Shown piece by piece: positions 46,477 to 57,989 of a stretch of 64,000 bases of DNA. The DNA is taken from positions 137,244,859 through 137,308,858 of the forward strand of contig CM066988.1 in the NCBI GenBank assembly GCA_033977485.1, in the 5' to 3' direction. The notes beneath the pieces were generated by a model that worked only from the letters and a program-made list of their open reading frames with translations, had not been told where the DNA came from and ran no database searches. Origin of the DNA: Hydrangea macrophylla. Lineage: Eukaryota; Streptophyta; Magnoliopsida; Cornales; Hydrangeaceae. A program made the position numbers and the translations under genes. Within the stretch, counting starts at the first letter, position 1; every line of letters begins with the position of its first letter.

Positions 46477-47278
46477 GAAGTTAGACTAAAACTAACTAAG
46501 ATTAGAGGATTACCTTCAAATTATCCTCAAGTTCTTCTTGTTTAGTGAAGGTTTTCAAAGATCTTCAAGTTCTTCTTCAAGCTCCCCAGTCTCCTTCAAT
46601 GGCTTCTTCTTTGAATTACTCTCAATTCTCTCTCTAAAATCTCTCAATTGTATCTCAATTATATAACCCTTTGTAATGGAGATATACATCTCCTTATATA
46701 GACCAATCTTGAGGAGTTAAATTCATTAAATTCGAGGTAAAAACACATGTGGAATGACATCTTTGATTGTTCAATACGTATTAAAAAAATAAAGTGTTTC
46801 AGTGGGCGGCACTCACTGACTTGTCCACGACACATGGAGTGCCGTCAGCTTCGCCGTGTGCTACCTCATCCTTTACATATATATACATATATATTTTTTT
46901 TTCCTCTTTTCTTTTATCTTTTCTTTTGCTTTCTTTTCATTTTTCTTTTCTTTTTTTGAAATTCCCTTTTCTTTTTCAAAATTTTTCTTCTTCTTTCTTC
47001 TTCTTTTTGCTTGGAGTATTTAAACTAAAATCCATTTTTACATTATTTTTTTTTAAATTGATTTTTTTATTTCCCTTATACATATTCTACACCCGAATTT
47101 TCCTGAACACTCAGTATTTCCCTTCTTTTTTCAAATTTTGTAACTTTTTTGAGATCGAAGAGCTTTCCGAAGAGCTTAAATTGCCTAAAAATGCTTCAAA
47201 TTCTGCCGAACATTGTCATCGATTTTGGAGGTAATCGTCCCCTGAATTCGACGGTCGGTCAAAATCGGGGTGTCTACA
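46477..47278 (-). mobile_element. LTR-like remnants ending in TGTAGACACCCC
   Basis: The right end (47278), read on the minus strand, is TGTAGACACCCCGATTTTGACC, the same terminus as at 10282 and 34097. Inside is a long pyrimidine tract (46890-47030). At 46640-46710 a TATA-like segment (CCTTATATAGACC) suggests another LTR piece. The left boundary is not resolved. Confidence 0.4.
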
Positions 47279-47361
47279 CTTCTACAAATTAAAGTACGTA
47301 TTTGTCTTTATATTATAGTACACAGTATTCATTTTATAAGACTAGGTGAGAACACAATAAC

Positions 47362-49698
47362 TATAATACCCGTACCCGAAAAAGGATTTAATATTCATGT
47401 TAGTATGCATTAATTGTCATAAATAGTGTATAAAAATGGATTAAGGGGAGGCTTGGACTCACCCGTGGAAAGTGTTCGGTAAAGAACACAGTTGAAAAAG
47501 TCCCCAATGAGGTGGGATAGGTAAGGAAGTGGGACCCAGCGTAGGGTCCAAATTATAAAATTTGCATTTAAATGACAAGATGCATTTATATGATTAATAG
47601 GAGATATGTTTAATAGCTTTTATATTACATTGATTAATATGTTAGTTATTAAAATGCTAGCTTGGTTATTGTAAATAAGGGCATAAATAAAAATGATTCA
47701 TAATTGTTATGTACAATAGCAGCTTCACAAATAATTGGGACCACGTGTGGGACCCATACGGGACTTAGATAAATACCCATTTAGATAATTGGGTAGTTAA
47801 TGGAATATTTAGGGGATTTCATAATAAGAACTTAAGAAAATATGGGGGTGCAAATGAAAAGATGGAAAAATTGAGGTAAAGACACATCATGCATATTACA
47901 TGTGTATATGTCAAGAGAGTAAGAGAGACTCTCCAAAAATTTACAAAAAATTGAGAAAGAAAGAAAGGCGCTGAGAGAGAAAGATGAACATGGATTCCCG
48001 ACAACGTAAATTCGCCATTTTGACTCCGCCGTCTGATTCGTGAACCGAATCTGTATTCGGACTCGTGGAGGTGAGATGTTCATTTCTATATTTTTCTTTT
48101 ATGTTTTAATTGTCATATTTTGGTAGCTCATTCTAATCGGTGACACGCGATTGTCGAAAACTTGTAGGATTTATACCGAAGTGGGATTTGGGCAAGAATT
48201 GTTAAGGAATTTAGATTTTCTAGCTTATTTGGGTAGACTTCTGAGATATGTGAGTTTTCTAACTAAAATTGGTTGTGGTTTAACTTGTTGAATGCTTCAA
48301 TATGAGTATAATTGATAAATCCATGCTTGGTAGTCATGAAAATGCTAGAATTGTGATTAACATGTCATTATGTAAAAGTTTCTATATTTATGTGCTTATG
48401 TGATAATCATTGAACTACCTGGGAAATGATTCATTGTTGGGAGTAATAAGGGAGGAAAAGGAGAAGAATCCCTTGAGAATGGAAGTCCAAGGAATAAAAG
48501 TGACCTCGGGGCCAATGGAAGGTCTTCGGGTCTAAATGAATCATTGAACTGGTAGTTCGGCAATTATGGATATGAATTGTGTGGTTATTGTAGCATTTGA
48601 ACATGTTAAGCATTCAAGCATGTTTAGATTTCTCACTAATCGTAATGCTTAAGATAACCATTTTCCTTTTTTGTTGTGGTAAATAACAACCACCGCAGGT
48701 TCGGAGCAGTACTTGGAAAAGAAGTGACGTGCAGGTGGGAATGGGTCGGTACTATTGAACTTGTTGAATCGTGTTTATGGACTTGTAAATACGTTTACAA
48801 TCTCGTTGGAGATGTAGCTTGTTTAGGAATTTATGGAGCTTGGGTTGTAATATAGCAGTTACTTGTTTGGAGTTTCTCTTTGAAAATTCTATGTATTTCC
48901 TTGAGTTAACTATGGGTTTGAGCATGTTAGTTGAGTTTTGGGACATTCCGGCAAGTTTGGATATGTGCCGCTACTATTTTGGACAAGTTCCATGTATAAC
49001 CGAGCTAGATGCAAAGTTTTGGAGCGCTTTTTGGTAAATTTTTTGTGGTTGTGTTGTTTTGGGCAAGAAATGAGTTTTATGGTTTGTTTTAACTAAGGAG
49101 AGAATTTGTGTACATGTTTCGTATGCTTGGTAATGTTTTGAGTGTTGGAAGAACTTGGATTTGTGTTTTAGTAATGTTTAAACATGTTTGAGAATGAATT
49201 TGAGATGTTTTCCTAAGTTCTATGAAGTTTGGTTTTGTTTTGGCATGATGTTAAACTTGAAAAATAGAGTTTTTAGCAGCTAGAATGGGTTTATGTAGAA
49301 CCAGATCGATCCTAGTTAAAGGGAGGATCGATCCGGGCTTTTGGGGGGACATTCTGCCAAAACTTTTGTTTTCGGATCGATCTGGCCCATCCGGGTTTAA
49401 AGGGTGGATTGATCCGCGTACAAAATTTTCTACCGTCGACTTTTACAGAAATGGACATAACTCTTTTTAGAAAATTCAAAATCGTGCGTCGTTTTTTGCG
49501 TTGGAACCGGGACTCAAAGAGCTATCTTTTGATATAAAATTTAACCATATTTTCTAAAAGACCATTTTGCACTTGGGTGTTTTTTTCACAAGGGGTCTTT
49601 GTGATGTCTAACTCATGCTTCTTTGCTAATTAGTATATTTTGGGTATTTGTAACATTGTTACACATGTCCTAATCTACCCGAGGCAGGTTGTGTGACA
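47362..49698 (+). mobile_element. Solo LTR 6
   Basis: Starts TATAATACCCGTACCCG (first G of TG changed) and ends GGTTGTGTGACA. The flanks are ATAAC (47357-47361) and ATAAT (49699-49703), four of five bases equal. It contains CCGCCGTCTGATTCG...ACTCGTGGAGGTGAG (about 48025-48075), matching solo LTRs 4 and 5, and GGATCGATCC palindromes near the 3' end. Length 2337 bp. Confidence 0.75.
49303..49425. repeat. GGATCGATCC palindromes in solo LTR 6
   Basis: One perfect GGATCGATCC and three one-base variants (AGATCGATCC, GGATCGATCT, GGATTGATCC) within about 120 bases, at the position occupied by CAGTCGACTG clusters in solo LTRs 4 and 5. Confidence 0.85.
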
Positions 49699-49785
49699 AT
49701 AATGAAGCAAAGTGTTTGTCTATTTAACTTGCAAGTTTAATCACACAGTTTAGGGAAGGCAATGGGTGGGCGATGAGCTTCCGGT

Positions 49786-50204
49786 AGGCCTATCAATCGG
49801 GCTGGGCTTGGTCAAAGTAGGCCCAACTGGGCTTTTCGGCCAGGCTTCACCTAACATCGAGTCGGGCTTGCCAGGTCTTGGGAGGGGAGGGGTTGTCCGC
49901 CCCCGGATCGGAGGCCCGAGCATACTAGGGCCAGGCCGTGCCAGGCTTGGCTTTGGGCTAGGGGGCGGGCTACGGACCAGGCTTGAGCTTTTCATTCATT
50001 TCTAATGTAAAAAATAACCAAAACACTAGTAGAATCGGGCATTCGGGCTAGCGAGCCGATCCGGGCTTCGGGCTAAGGAGTGGGCTGGATCGTAGAAGGG
50101 AGTGGGGATGTCTGCCCCGGATCGGATATGGTGGCTCGGGCCTACCGAAACGGGCCAAACTTTTAGCTCAAAAAATTCGGCTCGGCCAATTTTATACCTC
50201 TAAC
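49786..50204. mobile_element. GC-rich MITE-like repeat (GGGCTGGGCTTGG)
   Basis: A GC-rich island of GGGC/GCCC words in AT-rich DNA. Left end AGGCCTATCAATCGGGCTGGGC, right end (minus) AGAGGTATAAAATTGGCCGAGCC: imperfect inverted repeats of a widespread plant repeat type. Target duplication and superfamily are not resolved. Confidence 0.5.
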
Positions 50205-50214
50205 TAGGCCTAAG

Positions 50215-50366
50215 GTCGTCGGCCGCACCATGAGGTGCTGCTAGGTGGGTAGCACCTATGTGTTATTGGTAAGACCACAAATCTTTTTTTATAGTATTTT
50301 TTTTAAAGGTCTACCAGTGCCACATGGGTGCTACCCATCCGGCAACACCTAGATGGCTGCCGAGGA
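50215..50366. mobile_element. Small inverted-repeat element
   Basis: GGTGCTGCTAGGTGGGTAGCACCTATGTG (in part) and the inverted CACATGGGTGCTACCCATCC face each other around an AT-rich loop. A related decayed copy lies at about 51880-51980 (CACCAGCACCCATGTGG...GTAGGTGCTGCTAAC). Confidence 0.55.
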
Positions 50367-50380
50367 TCCGAGCCCTTCCA

Positions 50381-50973
50381 TTGGCAGAGGGAGAGGGGGG
50401 CAGGCAGGGGCCACGACCTCTCCAAGAATTTTAAAATTTTCACTTTTAGTATGTATAGTTTTAGAATTTTCAAATTTTATTTAGATTCCTCCCCCCCCCC
50501 CCCCCCCCCCCCCCCCAAAGTAGTATGATTATTACAAAACTCCCCTAAAAATATTAACTAGGCTCAAAATAAGAGTTTATATTTAGTAGGGTGACCTAAT
50601 TGTAATCGAACCACCCAAAAATTGAAATAAGATATATTATATGTTATACATATTGGCCAAATTGTTATCTAACACATGTTAAATATTTAGACCAATAAAC
50701 TTTCTTTCCACTTACTATTTAAACGCAACCCAAAATATTTTACTATCATTGCTCTCACATACCATTTGAACCCAACCCAAATTATTTTAGCATCATTGAA
50801 ATTTTTACAAATAAACACTTATTATCAAAAATAATGATTATCTACATACACCGGTGAATTTACGTAGAAATCCAAAAATTTTGCCTCAGAGGAACTGCTT
50901 TCAAACCCCCCTATAATTTTAAACCCTCTATACACATTACACGATCCCAAAGCCATTATTCCTGGCTCTGCCA
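50381..50973. mobile_element. Probable hAT-type non-autonomous element with 26-C tract
   Basis: TTGGCAGAGGGAGAGG at the left and, inverted, TGGCAGAGCCAGG at the right. CCCTTCCA (50373-50380) and ACCTTCCA (50974-50981) are near-identical 8-bp flanks. A run of 26 C lies at 50491-50516, so the exact length is assembly-sensitive. The right half resembles the element at 22051-22506. Confidence 0.6.
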
Positions 50974-51159
50974 ACCTTCCAGGCAGTGTTGATCCTTCTC
51001 TCATGGTCTCAATGTTTTGAGATTCCGAATTAGTTGTCAGAGTTTAAACCTTGGGGGCATTGCTGTTCACGAGGTTATAGTGTAATTTGAGGTTTCTTTT
51101 TCCAGTTTATACTGAGTTCTTTTATTCCGTTCTTTTATTTATTTATTTTTTTTATATGT

Positions 51160-51455
51160 TTAATTGAACCGTTGAACTTTATAAATTCATTTAGTCAAAT
51201 CCAAAGTCTGACGTTGTTGACTTAAACTAACGAAAATTGCGTGAGTTACGCGTAATGCTTACTATTAGGTTAAGATAAACGAAGGAGATTGTGAATAGTG
51301 ACGAAATCACATTCAATCATATCCCAAATCGTATCATTTTCAAGACATTGTGACAAGTAAGCATTATGCGCAACTCACGTGACAATTTTTGTTAATTTAA
51401 GCCAACTTCATCAGGCTTTTGGTCTGATTGAATAAAATTTTTGAAGTTAAAAAAA
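51160..51455. mobile_element. Inverted-repeat MITE
   Basis: Left arm TTGACTTAAACTAACGAAAA...CGTAATGCTTA and right arm TAAGCATTATGCGC...TTAATTTAAGCCAAC are inverted copies, and similarity continues outward (GTCAAATCCAAAGTCTGACG against the inverted CAGACCAAAAGCCTGATG). No coding region; superfamily unknown. Confidence 0.65.
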
Positions 51456-51649
51456 AAAAAAAATGCGTGTCTAATTAATAACACGGATATAGTATAATTT
51501 GAAAACCGTAATTGGAAGCCCTATATATATATATATATATATGTATAGAGATTAGAGAAAGAGATGCAACCAATCCCAGATCATAAAACAAGGCAGTGAT
51601 ATTGAAAATCCCTAGTTCTGAACAGAGAACGGATGCAAGTTTCAGAAAC

Positions 51650-51720
51650 GGGTAATACTTGGGGCACAACCTTCATACAACTTTCATACAACCTCTCCAA
51701 AAGATGTGTCTATCTCTCAT
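51650..51720. mobile_element. Half copy of the 17366-17539 MITE
   Basis: GGTAATACTTGGGGCACAACC and the next 50 bases match the left arm at 17366-17539, but the inverted second arm is missing. A truncated or one-armed copy. Confidence 0.75.
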
Positions 51721-52886
51721 AATTGGTGTTAACAGGAGAACATCAGTCTGTAAGGATGTTTGTTTTCCAACAACTTCTCATCATATCTCTAATCAGTTTT
51801 GACAGCTTTTATTCATCGCAATACCCATTCAACTAAGCTTTTTTTCATCACAATACCCATTCAACTACGAGACCAGATCCTCAGCACTTTGCCCACCAGC
51901 ACCCATGTGGACTTGACAGCATCACAATTTTTTTTTGAACATTTTTTTGTGGTGCTGCCAAGCAACATGTAGGTGCTGCTAACAGTAGCCGCGACCGACA
52001 ATCCTTGTGCTTAAACTACTATATGCTTGATCCGCAATGTTACAACTTATTACCAAGCTGATGATTATTTGTTAGATAATATTTGATCTATACTTTGGGA
52101 GCTCGTTCTTGCTTTAGGCTTTGTTTGGTTTTGTAGAATGAAAAGAAGAAGGAAAGAAAAAAGAGTTCCCTTTCATGCTTAAATAATATTAAAAGACAGA
52201 AAATTTATAAAATGTAATTGTATTGTAACTTAAAAAGAAAAAGATAATAATAAAAACAAAAAGAGGGAGGTTACTCAAAAACTTCAACATTTTCAATTTA
52301 TTTCTCACCATATTTTCTTTTCCTCACTATACTCCTTAGTAGTCATACAAAAGAACATTTTCTTTGGTGCTTTCCTTTCTTTTCCACTAAATCCATTAAC
52401 CAAACCAACAAAAAGTAAAATCAACAGTAGCCTAGAACAATTGCTTTCCACAGCCAGAGGCATAAAATCCAAGGAAAGAAGCCGTTTTGTTTTACATTTC
52501 TCGTAACTTATGCACAACTCTCTTCAGAGTTACTTGACATATAATCAAAATCTTATCCGACACAACCCGTACATAAAAGGCACTTGATCACACAAATGCT
52601 TAATTAACATCTCCAAGTTACATCCATAAAAAACAAAACAAAAAAAAATCCATTTTACAGTGGATGCTTCAATAATACCCAACGTAGATGCTACGTTGGG
52701 GACATTTCAGTGGGGATGTACAGAAACACCTAGGAAGAAACAAACACCAAAACAAAATATGTAAATCCACACGAACCCTTTACTTGATCTATCGATCTTT
52801 TCTTCTTTCCCAGGTATATATCATACCTTTCAAGAGATGAAAATCAAAGAAAGAGGAAGTGATACAATATATGGGATTGGTGTGGT
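51721..52886. other. Intergenic DNA and 3' flank of the DUF4050-family gene
   Basis: AT-rich, no further frame seen. The part nearest the gene (about 52560-52886) is probably its 3' UTR on the minus strand, including the hairpin at 52678-52700. Confidence 0.45.
52678..52700 (-). other. Perfect 10-bp hairpin in the probable 3' UTR
   Basis: CCCAACGTAG, three bases, then CTACGTTGGG: a perfect stem of 10 bp with a 3-base loop, about 190 bases after the stop codon of the minus-strand gene. It could be an RNA structure or a tiny transposon scar. Confidence 0.6.
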
Positions 52887-55406
52887 TTAGTCATACAAAC
52901 CCTCATGCTCCCATACGTTGACTAGAAAATCTACCATTTCCTGTCAGTTGAAACCCAATAAACAGTAAGCAACAACCTGTGATTACTAGGTATGAAGATA
53001 AAAGAACTGATCAAAAGAACCAGAGCTGACTTACCGAGAGTGGGATTGGCCTGGAGAAGTTTTTGTTACTCCCAAGCAATCTATCATAAGTTGCGTTCAA
53101 ACTGTACCGACACAATGAATTAGCCAAGGGGAAAAACTATGCACTTGAAGAGAGAAAAAACACCCAAAAAGAAAAAGAAAGATGAAGTAAATCAGAAAAC
53201 AAATCAAAAGTCACCAAGGCTTTCTAAAGAGGTTTCTTAAAGAGTTGAAAATGTAAAAACTACAGAGTCCCTCTTAGAACTTGCGCCACATAAAATCACT
53301 CTGCCAAATTGGCTGTGAATCCTGATCACACAACTTTTACCCACATCAAACTGCAAGCTAAGTGTGTGCCTTTAATTTTTAAAACAACATTGGCATAAGA
53401 CAGATCAAAATTCGAATCACTCTTTGAAAACAAGAAAAGAGCGAGGTGGAGACCTTAATCTGCGTTCGTGGACTTTCATCTGGTTCTCAGACCTTTTACT
53501 TCCAGTCCACTGAAGCCTCATCTGATTCCAGCGAAGAAGACCTGCCATGAGCACATTGTCAAGGTTACAAACATGTTTTTACTAGCAATCACGACGAACA
53601 ATTGTAATGAAAACCACCATTATTAGCAACAGCCTCATGAAGGTATTGTGACAATCTTAGATGTCATATTGATGCGACACTTAGCCCACTTTGTTGTGCT
53701 TTTTACGTGGTTCACCTCAAACTAGGGCTACATCCACAAAGCAGCTGAGATTTCACTATGCTCAAAAGGCCAAAAGAGAAGATTACTTATCTAACATAGG
53801 TTTAGGGCTACAGGAAATAAAGGCAAAAATTAACAAAATACTCCTCAAAAAATTCGCAAGAGTGGGCTCCACAAAACTTATCACACTTTTCCATGGTCAT
53901 CGTGCACAAAAGGGTGTATTATTAGATTCGCAAAGGCTGGGCTGGACATTGACATCCCATTATCTCCTAAACAACATTCTATGAAATACAATTAAAACTC
54001 ACCATGATTCACAAACTCAGAAGGGTTGCCAGTGCCACTGCAGTGACTGAGGCTCTGGTTTGATATGCTGATAGATGAGACACTTCTCTGAGATTGAGCT
54101 GCATCCATATCACATGTACTGGTGCTCCAGAAATCTTCTGATATGCTGGGTTTCTTCACAGTCCGCCCTTGAATTCTCAGTCCCTTTGATGGTTCATCCA
54201 CAGCAGTAATTGGTGTGGGTTTGGTACAGCATCCAAGACAACCTCTGCTCTGTTAAAATTCATGTTTATTCACATATACCATAAATGCCAACAGCAAAAA
54301 ATACCATCTTTTGAGACCAGAAATAAAGGTGTTCCATATTTATCAAAACAAGCATTTGCGTTCTAGTCATTAAAAAAGTGACATTTGTAGCATGTTTGTG
54401 AACTACGGAACTTCATTTCGATCCCTTCTCACAAACTTTTTCGATTTCTAACAAGCATAACCTTATTAGTAGACGCAGAAAGAAAAGCCTAGCATAAAAC
54501 CTCATTGTAGATAGGTTAGGAGTTTGTTTGGGCGTCCTTTAACGTTCATTATTTTACATCGAATTTAAAAATATATATATATATATATATATATATGATG
54601 ATCTTGAATGGTTGCATACAGGAAAACTATGCTTATTTAAAAAAAAAATTTGATACTGAATATTATAAATTTTCTCATCCTAACAGAACGTAGAAATGGC
54701 CATATAAACACAATTATACACAAATAGGATGAAATCTCCTATTTATCTAAATGGATTCATTCCAAATGATGAGTTTTCGTTTAGCAAATTACATAAATTA
54801 TGAACGACACAATTCAAATTCAAGTAACAACCAAACATGCTATTGTATTGGAGAGTGGGTAGCTAAGAAAAGCATGGGTTCGGAGTTACAAAAAAAAAAA
54901 AAAAAAAGAGTGATTATGAATTTGCTATTTCTTCTTCAATTGTCCTGCGAGTTTTGAATTTCCACCTACCGATTAAACCAGATTTCTTTACTTTGCCTTC
55001 CTATATTGATAGTTGGCCAAATGCATCGGCTTTTTTATTTTTACTTTTATTTACATAAGCACTTCCATAGATCACTTTTAGGAAGAAATCTCATTTTTGC
55101 TCTCTCATAAAGCAACAAAATTTCCCTCGAAATTCACATTGATGAATCATTGCAACAAAGTTTAGAAATTTTTATTCCAACTATAATCACACCAAGGACA
55201 AACGTTATAGCCTCAAATAGTAAAGTTGTAAATAAATGAAAACAAATAGGAAAAACGATTCAATCTATATTCTCTTACATTTTTCTCAGAGCAGCCAAAC
55301 AGAATCTAAACATAATAAAAAGGAATGAACGAATGAAATCGAGCACTTACCCCATGCAAGCGAGAAAGTGACTGAGCCAAGAAGCAAACGAACTGTATAG
55401 CATCAT
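52887..55406 (-). CDS. Conserved plant protein, DUF4050 / Gag1-like clamp family (5 coding exons)
   Basis: Coding exons on the minus strand: 55351-55406, 54003-54247, 53454-53541, 53035-53101 and 52887-52940 (TAA). Phases agree at every junction and the CDS is 510 bases, 169 residues. Starts MMLYSSFASW with a Cys-rich stretch (ACMG, RGCLGCCTKP). Then comes DEPSKGLRIQGRTVKKPSIS, DFWSTSTCDMD and a Ser/Gln-rich segment. The C-terminal half reads NHGLLRWNQMRLQWTG, YDRLLGSNKNFSRPIPL and EMVDFLVNVWEHEGLYD. The C-terminal part matches what I remember as DUF4050 (Gag1-like clamp), unknown in role in plants. Donors are GTAAGT, GTGAGT, GTCTCC and GTAAGT; the third is weak. Intron 1 (1.1 kb) and intron 2 hold repeats. 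The coding exons show no break. It is the only clear host gene here; an upstream UTR exon or alternative first exon cannot be excluded. Confidence 0.88.
53660..53985 (-). mobile_element. LTR-like fragment in intron 2 of the DUF4050-family gene
   Basis: ACGTGGTTCACCTCAAACTAGGGCTACATCC (abbreviated: starts about 53706) is the common Copia-LTR motif seen also at 41590 and 45180. On the minus strand the piece would start TGTTTAGGAG near 53974. Neither a full LTR nor a target duplication was established. Confidence 0.4.
54569..54596. repeat. TA microsatellite in intron 1
   Basis: About 13 AT repeats. Similar TA tracts occur near 37323, 39489, 51521, 57858 and 63103. Confidence 0.9.
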
Positions 55407-57985
55407 ATCCTTATCCCTTTTCGATCGTGATCGTAGGGTACAATTACAAACATGGGAGGGGAATTCTCACAACAAATTTGCCAAATCAAAAGGACATACC
55501 AAAAAAAAATAGCCTGTTAATTGGAAGCAAATCGAGTGATAATTGATTTAGGAATCCCCAAAAATACAAAACATTTCTAGGGTTCCTAACATGTACTGTA
55601 GTATATATACATGTATGTATGTATGTATGTATGTATATGGTGATATTAAAGCTGTGTAATAAAGTGCTAAATAATGAGTGTGTGTGAGAGAGAGAAAAAA
55701 AAGCTAATCGACGCCGCCATTTACCTTATTCACTTCATCATATTTTTCCTTCTTTCTTTTGCCTCTCCAACTCCAACTCCAAGTGCCAAATTATTAGCTT
55801 TAAAGTGGTGACTGGGGGACAGTGGGAGTGATAATTAACACTATATGAGTTGTAATAATCACACAGGTGCGTGTGTAATGTGTGTTTGACTGTGCATTTA
55901 ATGTGACACGAGCAACACACGTGCTACTTAAATCCCCCATCTCCTTTTTTTTTTTTTATTAATAATAAACTTTGGATAATATTTATCTTTCCAAGAATTT
56001 AGGAGGTAGTAAGACTTTGTAAGCAGTGGTAAGGTAACTGATACGGAAAATTTCAGAATTACTGTGGTTTCATACTTCATTATGATATTTTATTAGTCCA
56101 CATATTTGTCAGAGAGACATATTTTTACAAACTTTAAAATAGTTATAAAAAAAAAAAAATGCCAACTAAAATGAACCAAAGTCTTTTCCATTGCAGAATA
56201 TCTCTATTGTTGATTTTGACTTTTTATCGTAATTATATTAAGAGGCAAGAAAGGAAAAAAAAAAAAAAAACTAAAAAAGTGAGTAAGTAAAAGTTGAAGA
56301 ATAAAGATAACTAATTAGAATTTTTTGGCAAAAGAAAAAATTTAGTGTAATGATTGGTGCACATAAAGTTATTAATTTTCGTGAATCTTATTTATGCAGG
56401 CATGGACTCTATCGAAATGAATGACTTAAATTTTTATATACACACTTTATGTGCACATAATGTTAACTAAAAATTTATCATTCATTTTCTTTAAACAACA
56501 TTTTTATCCGTTTAAAGAGTAAAAAGTTGAACTACACACTTTTATGCTATTCTCGATGAAGAAAACCATATCTATGTTATAAATCTTAAAATAACATTAT
56601 TAGCAAAATTTTTGATATTTTATAATTGCCAAATATGCACGTGTAAGAATACGACTTGCTCTATTTTGGACTTTAGATCAAATGCACTTTCTCTTCTTCG
56701 TTTGATGCTTTGTGTCCGGATAGGAGTTAGTATTTCTCACATTGTCGTACTTGTGGAATCACCATGTCTATGGACTATGAGATAACAACATTACTTGTAT
56801 TTGAGAAAATAATGGGGTATTTTTTAAATTTGTATCTAAAATTTAATTCTCAACTGATAGAGCAATGCGACCAATTCTCTTATATCCAACCAACCTAAAT
56901 TTATGTTAGAAATTATTCCAGATGGTTTCGTCACCTTACTAATACACATGAGTTTAGTTTTGATGTGTATGCATGCATTTTCATTGGATTTAGAATTGAT
57001 AGTTGTTTAAATAAAGACAATTTGTTGACTTGTTATAGCTTATCGTCAAAATAATCGTTGTATTGATCATTTTCTCGTTGTCTCATCTCAATTAAGAAAA
57101 AAGTTATCACCTCTAAAGAGGCCTCATGTAGCCCATGACACAAAAAGAACTAGAAGCGTTTAAAAGCCTTTGGCTGAAGTAAATATATGGCCACACTCAC
57201 CACTAGGATTAGGGTGTATTTGATAACTCAATTAAGCGCTGATAATAAAAAAAAAAAATTCCAGTGGGTTTAATAATATACCACTTAATTGGACAAATTG
57301 CAAAAAATTCACTGAAAACTTTAAGTGAAAAAATTCTACTGAAAATGATCATTGAATACAGTCTATTTCAGTATTTGAAATACTATTTTCGTATCGCAAA
57401 ATCAATCAATTAAATTTTTCAATACTTAAAATTCAGCACTTAATTTTTAATTTTATCGAAACGGAGACTATGGTAATTCATGTTAACTAGCTTTAGCTTG
57501 CTAAGTTAAGTCTATAATTACGGAACCATCAACTAGCTAGGATTCATCATAAATTAGTGTTGAGGGAGTCAATAGGTGGTTGAGATATGCCATGGAAAAA
57601 ATGGCAAGTTGGTGCATTATTGCCGGGGACACCTAGTTTGAGTAGATACTAATTGGGTGACCTAATCTAACGAGTCATCATGACACCAAGGAAGATCTAA
57701 ACGCCACTAGCAGATAGTGTGTGCTGCCATACCCAAAAGAGCAGCTTGAAAAGGCAAAGACAGATTTTGCTGTTTATAAGTAGGAAAATCTTACCATGTG
57801 CCCAAACCGGAGCGGGCCTAAGTGGGTTCGATTGAATCCATTGAATTTGGAAAGAATATATATATATATATATATATGTATTAGGATAGCGGTACGTGCG
57901 ATGCATGCTACAATCTCCTCTTATTAGTTTTTTTGTTTTTGTTTTATTTTTTTCCTCATTTTTAATATTCATATCAATGGCATAA
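55407..57985. other. 5' flank of the DUF4050-family gene and intergenic DNA
   Basis: Just upstream of the gene the minus strand has a CTCTCTCTCACACACAC stretch (about 55677-55696), leader-like, and a (GTAT)n microsatellite (55611-55637). Beyond about 55.9 kb the DNA is AT-rich without recognisable genes. CpG-containing GCGCC words are scarce. Confidence 0.45.
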
Positions 57986-57989
57986 AAAT

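Noticed and set aside
34097..47278. A single 13-kb element with TGTAGACACC inverted termini
   Set aside because: The sequences next to the two termini are unrelated, and 34097 has a better partner end at 36432 with a near-matching 5-bp flank.
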